A DNA stretch of 64,000 bases. Source: Adiantum capillus-veneris (taxonomy: Eukaryota > Streptophyta > Polypodiopsida > Polypodiales > Pteridaceae). The stretch is taken from the NCBI GenBank assembly GCA_014529385.2, contig CM043970.1, positions 69,524,567 through 69,588,566 of the forward strand, read 5' to 3'. A program made the position numbers and the translations under genes. The notes under the pieces are model-generated. The model searched no databases. It saw only the letters and a list, made by a program, of their open reading frames with translations, and was not told the origin of the DNA. Shown here in pieces: positions 62,598-64,000 of the stretch; position 1 is the stretch's first letter; every line of letters begins with the position of its first letter.

Positions 62598-63580
62598 GCA
62601 CAGAGGGTGGAATACTTACTTATACTCTTACCGTGCCAGTGTTGATGAGTTGGCACATCCACAAGAGGTCGTCGCCTTTCATGGGCTCTACCTTTCTTTC
62701 GTTGCTCAGCACGTACGGGGTGATGGCGACGCGTCTGACCACTCCCTGCCTTTTGGCCAACAGCAATTGTAGGTAATTTCCATAATCGGCGTGTTTCATG
62801 AATTCTACTCCATTCAGCTACAGCTCGTCTCCAGCCCACTGGGTCTCTCCCGTGGTAGAGAGCTTCTTCAGGATAAGTTGTACAGGGAGAGGAGGAAGGT
62901 CCTCCACTCACTTCCCAAAACAACGAGACTAGTAGCTGAAACCACTCTTCCCTAGGACATGCGAATCTTCTCACTGCTTCTGCTTCTGGATTGTCAAAGT
63001 GGATTGGTAGCACTCGCATGCGTCATGCAAATCGGTAGGCGACCTTCCGCCGCTTAGCTTCGGATGACTTCTTCTTTGACAAGGTGGGTATAACCCGGCT
63101 CTCTGAGCTTGAAGCACTTGCTTGGCCAGATGCCTCTCCCTTCGGGGTCATGTGTTTCCAGGCTAGCCTATCTTCTCCTTGCCCTTGGCTCGAGCAGCCC
63201 CTTTCGGCCACTTTGGAGTGATATCTTTGTCTGCAGTTTCTTTAGGGAAAAGAGGCCTCACCGTTTGCTTCCCTTCCTTGACGTGAATGACTTCTTTGCG
63301 ATGAATGTCGATGTAGATGACTTTAGCCCTTCCACTGCCTTCGTTGTTAGCACTCATTGACCGTGTGCCTTGGTTGGCAACAGTGATGGCACTTCACCAA
63401 TCTCCAACCTGATGCTTTTGATTTATAGTTAGAACGAGCGACAGGAGATTCAGAATTTACCTCTTGAACGCTCATGACACTGCAGCCTGGCAGTAGCACC
63501 TCAATGAAGGCGGCTAGTGCCTCCTTCGTCTCCGCTTCTTCCGTTCTCCAGTAATAAAATTCCTTCAGCCACTCGTCCAT
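62598..63580 (-). pseudogene. Element F leader ORF upstream of gag (broken)
   Basis: A coding-like stretch before gag. It starts MDEWLKEFYYWRTEEAE at 63580 and has a CX2CX4HX4C zinc knuckle (CHHCCQPRHTVNEC) near 63400, then a basic region (63357-63163; KAKVIY-like strings and KGKEKIG). After stops, a further conserved-looking segment appears near 62815-62640 (YGNYLQLLLAKRQGVV, AITPYVLSNERKVEPM, DDLLWMCQLINTGT). A possible splice donor (ACG|GTAAGAG) lies at its end. Tat and Athila elements are known to carry extra ORFs, but usually after pol; one before gag is unusual. Confidence 0.5.
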
Positions 63581-63656
63581 GATTGATAGTGGGCGTCACT
63601 TTCAACATTGTAAATTGAAGGGTCTTACAAAAGCCCTCCTCCGTGGGGGCACTAAA

Positions 63657-63822
63657 TGACGGACGCAAAGCGGACCCCGAACCCCGATGGCCTCTAAAAC
63701 TCTGGGGGCCGAATGGCGCGCCTCGAGCCTGCCACGGTAAAGCGAATAGCGGGAACCACCTAGCTTTGAGTGGCTAGGATGCAAAACCCATGATGATATG
63801 AACACTGCAAGCCTACACACCT

Positions 63823-63874
<52 letters not shown>

Positions 63875-64000
63875 CTTGCAAATGATGAAAACCCTCGGGG
63901 GTGTGAGGGCGAATTATTTCTCCAATATTTACAAGGTGGCATGCCGTGGTGGTAGAGAGGTAGGGGGAGGAATACTCACCACCAAGAGCGTGCATATGTG
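63657..64000 (-). repeat. Element F 5' LTR, runs off the window
   Basis: TGACGGACGCAAAGCGG onward matches 40516 onward for at least 300 bp, with many substitutions and a shorter GA array (63822-63871). The outer end lies beyond base 64000. I could not match the adjacent internal bases (TTTAGTGCCCCCACGG on the minus strand) to a specific tRNA. Confidence 0.8.

Larger units (their letters stand above)
40516..64000 (-). mobile_element. Ty3/gypsy element F (Tat-like), split by D and E
   Basis: The left LTR starts at 40516 (TGATGGACTTAAAGC) and the right LTR at 63657 (TGACGGACGCAAAGC) and runs off the window. On the minus strand the order is leader ORF (63580-62382), Gag (62304-60800), protease (about 60790-60430), RT and RNase H (60230-58878), a second, archaeal-type RNase H (58720-58426) and integrase (58193-57569, then 52104-51507). 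The dual RNase H is a mark of the Tat group. D lies in its 3' LTR and E in its integrase. The full length without inserts would be about 9-10 kb plus the unseen end of the 5' LTR. Confidence 0.85.

Overview
The window looks like nuclear DNA from a land plant with a large, retrotransposon-rich genome. It carries plant-type Ty1/copia and Ty3/gypsy elements primed by plant tRNAs (initiator Met, Asp, Trp), short spliceosomal introns of 78 to 113 bp, long CT/GA microsatellites, and no bacterial-style operons. I cannot fix the species. A non-flowering plant such as a fern is my guess, from the odd mix of element lineages. No intact host gene is visible.

Layout. 1-3.0 kb holds a possible two-exon gene end (485-1132), two copies of a foldback element (1331-1479, 1862-1990) and a broken, intronless histone H3 variant on the minus strand (2124-3002). 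3.2-7.5 kb is one decayed minus-strand gene of at least five exons, whose C-terminal part looks transposase-like. 7.5-9.7 kb is non-coding, with a recurring palindrome about every 285 bp, and is probably the 3' LTR of the next element. 9.7-25.0 kb is Ty3/gypsy element A (minus), split by N1 (15219-20911, plus), an LTR element with 155-bp LTRs and no recognisable coding capacity. 25012-40145 is Ty1/copia element C (minus), whose reverse transcriptase is split by B (26151-36170, plus), a Ty3/gypsy element with 2-kb LTRs and pol motifs that resemble fungal elements. From 40516 past the right edge runs F (minus), a Tat-like Ty3/gypsy element. Its 3' LTR is split by D (42271-51097, minus; Gag and protease only) and its integrase by E (52105-57568, minus; a nearly intact Ty1/copia).

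Stratigraphy. Target-site duplications and LTR termini define the nesting: N1 in A (AGATA), B in C (CCGT), D in F (GAGAG), E in F (GTTGT). Where an element interrupts coding sequence (N1, B, E), the host frame resumes once the insert and one duplication copy are ignored. By eye E (1 mismatch in 143-bp LTRs) and D are youngest, B is intermediate, and N1 (about 10 mismatches in 155) is older. Every pol gene seen has at least one stop or frameshift, so nothing here looks autonomous now. The most unusual signals are the H3 variant pseudogene, the spliced transposase-like gene, a family of about 70-residue ORFs found in the B LTR and in the F leader, a duplicated integrase zinc domain and a second retropepsin-like domain in A, and the palindromic motif array.
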